From: JADCRZ01 sp037718865
GTDB lineage: Bacteria > Bacteroidota > Bacteroidia > Chitinophagales > Chitinophagaceae
Reading direction: 5' to 3'
DNA: 57,501 nucleotides
Assembly (NCBI GenBank): GCA_037718865.1
Contig: JBBJMP010000033.1
Location: 1 to 57,501, forward strand
The notes beneath the pieces were generated by a model. The model worked only from the letters and a program-made list of their open reading frames with translations, had not been told where the DNA came from and searched no databases. This document shows positions 53,868 to 57,501 of this stretch, piece after piece (position 1 is the stretch's first letter; the number at the start of each line of letters is the position of its first letter). The position numbers and the translations under genes are program-made.

Positions 53868-55062
53868 AAGGCCCGCGTTTACCAGGTTCCTGAAAGGCCC
53901 CGTCATGGGTGCCGCTTTCCTGATGGCAACTTCAGCAATAGGCCCCGGGTTTATCACCCAGACCACGGTCTTTACCGAACAGTTACTGACCAGTTTTGGT
54001 TTCATCATCCTCATTTCCATTTTACTGGACATAGCCACCCAGTTAAACATCTGGCGGATTATTGCCGTTACTGAACTCCGTGCGCAGGACCTCGCCAATC
54101 AGGTGTTACCCGGCTTAGGGTATCTGCTCGCTGCCTTGGTGGTCACCGGCGGCCTTGCCTTTAACATCGGCAATGTGGCCGGTGGGGGCTTGGGAATAAA
54201 CGTGGTAGCGGGGACCGATACGCTTACGGGCGCCGTGATAAGTGCCGTTATTGCAATAATCATTTTCTGGTTTAAAGAAGCCGGCAAGGCCATAGACCTG
54301 TTCTCTAAAATTCTTGGCTTTGTCATGATTGGACTTACCTTATACGTCGCCATCAGTTCCAATCCGCCCATCGTGGAAGCGATCCACCACAGTTTTATTC
54401 CTGAAACCATTGATACCACAGCGATTGTAACTTTGGTTGGCGGAACGGTTGGCGGTTATATCAGCTTTGCAGGAGCACATCGTTTGCTTGATGCGAATAT
54501 ACGCGGGCCAGCCGCTTTGCCTGAAGTTACCCGAAGCAGCATAAGTGCAATCCTGCTTGCTTCTACCATGCGGATACTGCTCTTTCTTGCTGCGTTGGGC
54601 GTAGTTGCCGGAGGCTTCAGCCTTGACAGCGCCAATCCGGCAGCTTCCGTATTTCGGCATGCTGCCGGTGAAACGGGTTATCGTATCTTCGGAGTGGTTT
54701 TGTGGAGTGCTGCAATAACGTCAATTGTGGGTTCTGCATATACTTCAGTGTCTTTCCTTCGCACCTTTCATCCCTGGCTTGATAAAAATCACCAGGGCCT
54801 CACTATTGCTTTTATCGTTTTTTCTACCCTGATTTTTGCATTTATTGGCCGGCCGGTAAAGGTATTGATCCTGGTAGGCGCTTTGAACGGATTCATCCTT
54901 CCTGTTGCCCTTGCCATTATCCTGATTGCCGCTCTTCGGAAAAGGCTGGTTAAGGGTTATAAACACCCCTTGTGGATGAGCCTGGCCGGTTGGCTTGTTG
55001 TGGTTATGATGACTATTATGGGATTTAAAACGATTGTAGCGGATCTGGGTAAGATGTGGTGA
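53845..55062 (+). CDS. NRAMP-family transporter (YcsG-like) of the pxp operon
   Basis: The 405-residue inner-membrane protein has about 11 hydrophobic segments. The helix-1 motif is MATSAIGPGFITQTTVF, with DPG of true metal NRAMPs replaced by a GPG-like IGPGF, as in YcsG. The helix-6 region is YISFAGAHRLLDANIRG, lacking the MPH metal motif. Loss of both metal motifs argues that it carries not a metal but another solute, perhaps 5-oxoproline or an amino acid, in line with its place in the pxp operon. B. subtilis has ycsG beside ycsF (pxpA). The start overlaps pxpA by 23 bp. Confidence 0.85.
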   Translation: MSLSSNPERPAFTRFLKGPVMGAAFLMATSAIGPGFITQTTVFTEQLLTSFGFIILISILLDIATQLNIWRIIAVTELRAQDLANQVLPGLGYLLAALVVTGGLAFNIGNVAGGGLGINVVAGTDTLTGAVISAVIAIIIFWFKEAGKAIDLFSKILGFVMIGLTLYVAISSNPPIVEAIHHSFIPETIDTTAIVTLVGGTVGGYISFAGAHRLLDANIRGPAALPEVTRSSISAILLASTMRILLFLAALGVVAGGFSLDSANPAASVFRHAAGETGYRIFGVVLWSAAITSIVGSAYTSVSFLRTFHPWLDKNHQGLTIAFIVFSTLIFAFIGRPVKVLILVGALNGFILPVALAIILIAALRKRLVKGYKHPLWMSLAGWLVVVMMTIMGFKTIVADLGKMW

Positions 55063-55073
55063 AAGGATGCGGA

Positions 55074-55784
55074 TCAGCGGACCAACGTCCTTAAAATTTC
55101 TTCAGCCAGCAGATTGGCCCACCTGGCGTATTCCTTTCCAGATGGATGTAATGCATCGGCTGTCAGTAGACTTTCGTCCGATGCTGCATCCCTGGTGTTC
55201 CAGGTAATAGAAAGGTAACGGGCATGGTACTGCCTGGCTATGTCTTCATTGACATGATTAAAAGCATCAATTTCACCTGCAAGTTGTTCCCCCGACATCC
55301 GCTTTGCGAACGGCGTCACACTCCAGTTGGGGATAGAGAATACAAATACGTGGTCGGGTTTATCAGCGGCCAGCCTGATAGCCTGCCTGATGAGCTGCTC
55401 GAATTCAAGGGCATATTCATTTAGGGATAATTTCCGGTACTGATTGTTGACACCGATCAGCAACGAAACTACATCATAGGAGCTCTGAAGCACAGTATCT
55501 TTTATTCCATTATTTAAATCACCGGTCGTCCATCCGGTTTTCGCAACCATTTCCGGGGCGTTAAAAGAATGACCTGCCTTGCGAAGCAACTGAACCGTTT
55601 GATAAGAAAAACTTTCATAAATGGCGACGCCTTCACCAATGGTATATGAGTCGCCCAGGGCAAGGAAAGTAGAAGGAGTTAAAGGCAATGACCTGTTGTT
55701 TAAATATATGACTAGGATGCAGATAAATACAATTATAGCAAGTAACATTAATTTTTCATACATGCCGTATTCATTAATCAGCAT
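55074..55784 (-). CDS. SGNH/GDSL hydrolase with N-terminal membrane anchor
   Basis: The 236-residue protein (a start 7 codons later at 55763 is equally possible) has one N-terminal hydrophobic segment (about 12-27), then an SGNH domain: block I LALGDSYTIGEGV with the nucleophile Ser, block III LIGVNNQY with Gly and Asn, and block V DALHPSGKEYARW with Asp and His. It should be an extracytoplasmic esterase or lipase-like enzyme. It is convergent with the transporter gene (11 bp between stops). Confidence 0.92.
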   Translation of the reverse strand: MLINEYGMYEKLMLLAIIVFICILVIYLNNRSLPLTPSTFLALGDSYTIGEGVAIYESFSYQTVQLLRKAGHSFNAPEMVAKTGWTTGDLNNGIKDTVLQSSYDVVSLLIGVNNQYRKLSLNEYALEFEQLIRQAIRLAADKPDHVFVFSIPNWSVTPFAKRMSGEQLAGEIDAFNHVNEDIARQYHARYLSITWNTRDAASDESLLTADALHPSGKEYARWANLLAEEILRTLVR

Positions 55785-56120
55785 TTTAAAGGTAACAGAT
55801 TTTTGCTAGTTGCCAGCTGCATGGTAATAGGCAAGAGAAACGAGACCGTTTGAATCGGTGAACGTATTTAATACGGGAACGATTGCGTAAATAAACTTAG
55901 AGTGATTGACCGGTTTTAATCATTTACCATGTTATTTTGTCCGAAGCCATAATCTGTTGCTGATAGTACAATTCAGTTGTATAGACTTTTTCAGTAGCTC
56001 GTATAGATCTCCAGGCACGGACATTTAAATACAATAATCATTAAATAAAGATGCCCATGAGTGTGTTGCAGGTAAAGCCAAGTTGTTTTAAAAATCCGAT
56101 GAGATTGTTTAATTCAATAA

Positions 56121-57122
56121 CGTATCGATGCGTTTTCTGCAACCCCAAAACATTTACAGTTGGTACAAGGCATACTCAAAGCCATTGAGATCGGGTATAT
56201 CAACAACAGGGACCTGGTTCCTTAATTGAATGATTTGAAAGATGAATATGAAATTTCCAGAGATACGGCAGAAAAATGTTATAAGCATTTAAGGAATATC
56301 GGCGTATTGGAATCCGTACCGGGCAAAGGTTATTATATCAAGAACACGTCATTCCGCCATACGATAAAAGTCCTGCTTTTATTCAACAAGCTTACTATAC
56401 AAAAACAGATCATCTTCGATTCACTGATTGCCGTTTTGGGTGAACAGGCTTCTGTAGATTTCTATATTTATCACAACGACCTTTCTCTTTTCCGAAAGTT
56501 ATTGTCCAGCAAGAAAGAACCGTATTCACATTATGTAATCATTCCGCACTTTTTGGAAGACTCGGAAAATGTACATGAGATCATAAACACCATCCCAAAG
56601 AACAAACTTGTCGTTCTGGACAAACAAATTCCCGGTTTAAACGGAGAATACGCCGCTGTGTATGAAAATTTTGAGAAAGATATCTATGATGCGCTAAAGC
56701 AGGCGATATTCCAACTAAGCAAATACCACACGATCAAAGTAATTTTCCCTGAATACAGCTATTACCCGCCGGAGATTGTTTACGGAGCTAAACGGTTTTG
56801 TCAGGATTATGCATTTAACTGCCAGGTAGTGGAAGATATTTCCAACGAGCCTGTCGGTGAAGGCGAAGTATACATCAGCCTGATGGAAGATGACCTGGTT
56901 GTATTGATCGAACGCATTATTTCATTAAACTTATTGGCAGGTAAACAGGTAGGCGTAATCTCATATAATGAAATGCCATTACAGAGAGTGATTCTTGACG
57001 GTATCACCACCATTTCAACTGATTTTGCCATGATGGGATCCCTGGCTGCCAGGATGATCCTGGAAAATAAAAAAAATAGGGTTGAATTGCCGTTTCATCT
57101 TACTCTCAGGGCTTCGTTGTAA
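56121..57122 (+). pseudogene. GntR-family regulator interrupted by a stop near its N terminus
   Basis: A frame from 56121 reads IDAFSATPKHLQLVQGIL and then IEIGYINNRDLVP, ends in TAA at 56223-56225, and goes on directly with LNDLKDEYEISRDTAEKCYK through the winged helix and a periplasmic-binding-protein-like effector domain (about 45-298) to 57122. The family motif is VPS(L/I)N, so the TAA stands where a Ser codon is expected; TCA to TAA needs one change. A start at the TTG at 56226 would give 298 residues but lacks the first two helices of the DNA-binding domain. No good start codon precedes 56121. No nearby operon suggests its target. Confidence 0.83.
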
Positions 57123-57220
57123 CTGCATAAAATCCCCCTGCTATCTAAGGCTACCGTTAGGACACATCTTTCAAATACGTATATGGTGATGTTAAATCAT
57201 TTCCTGCCAGTGCATTTTTA

Positions 57221-57501
57221 CCCCTGTCAGGGGTAAAACGTTTGTAGAAATGTAATCATCTCCACCAATTGCCCCAGCGGGGCAACCCTTGATATGTCGT
57301 GCTAAGCAAAATTTATGTATTATTACTTGTTGAAAAGGGTAGCCCCTAGCCGGGGCATAAATAATGCATGCTCAAGTGCTACAAACCGGTTGCCCCTAGC
57401 CGGGGCATAAATAATCCATGCTCAAGTGCTACAAACCGGTTGCCCCTAGCCGGGGCATGAATATGCATGCTCAAGTGCTACAAACCGGTTGCCCCTAGCC
57501 G
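57221..57501. repeat. Tandem array of a 50 bp GC-palindromic repeat
   Basis: GGGGC boxes at 57352, 57402 and 57452 mark units of 50 bp, and the array runs off the end of the window. A unit contains CTCAAGTGCTACAAACCGG, then TTGCCCCTAGCCGGGGC. The words TACAAACCGGT and GCCCC-nnn-GGGGC are shared with the array at 1-340, while the inner stretch differs. Single diverged copies, CCCCTGTCAGGGG (about 57221) and GCCCCAGCGGGGC (57271-57283), lead in from the left. Confidence 0.93.

Overview
The window looks like chromosomal DNA of a Bacteroidota bacterium, most likely Chitinophagaceae or a close relative. The reasons are a SusC/SusD pair, the long Bacteroidota form of signal peptidase I, a DNA topoisomerase I with a lysine-rich tail, promoters resembling TTTG-N20-TAnnTTTG, almost no Shine-Dalgarno sites, and a YpdA-type reductase. 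No rRNA or tRNA gene and no CRISPR array was found. Family calls come from reading motifs by eye; no database was searched.

Layout. 1-340: seven tandem copies of a 47-48 bp GC-palindromic repeat; a 50 bp relative lies at the other end (57340-57501). 382-5807 (minus): a likely four-gene operon with an ethanolamine-type permease, a glutamine-synthetase-like ligase, an iron alcohol dehydrogenase and an aldehyde dehydrogenase. It reads as a gamma-glutamylation route for ethanolamine or a similar amino alcohol. 5975-14086: a second permease, an S41 peptidase, a sialate O-acetylesterase, a SatD/DUF3307 pair with palindromic operator-like sites, a thiolase, a META protein and a GNAT acetyltransferase. 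14257-26421: a hypothetical secreted protein, SusC, SusD and two long tandem sortilin/BNR-repeat paralogues.

26500-36465 is an A+T-richer accessory island. Two IS91-like elements, each an integrase plus an HUH transposase, point inward. The left one is decayed; the right one has an intact transposase but a frameshifted integrase. Between them are three minus-strand genes: an alpha/beta hydrolase, an HNH nuclease and an AbiJ-like abortive-infection protein. Each is followed by a 93-194 bp imperfect palindrome bounded by AAC...GTT boxes, and a fourth palindrome follows a truncated ORF. This is the layout of an integron-cassette array without an integron integrase (CALIN-like). A broken IS110 transposase closes the island.

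36513-57122 returns to core genes: YpdA, pyruvate dehydrogenase E1 beta, a sigma-54-type response regulator without a DNA-binding domain, a B12-type MerR regulator, LepB, cytidine deaminase, a ferredoxin-type reductase, a macrodomain protein, a Tat-exported Gfo/Idh/MocA oxidoreductase, a SirB1-like transglutaminase-fold protein, TopA, the 5-oxoprolinase operon pxpBCA with an NRAMP-family transporter, an SGNH hydrolase, and a GntR regulator broken by a stop codon. Pseudogenes at 26502, 35584, 37816 and 56121 show continuing gene decay.
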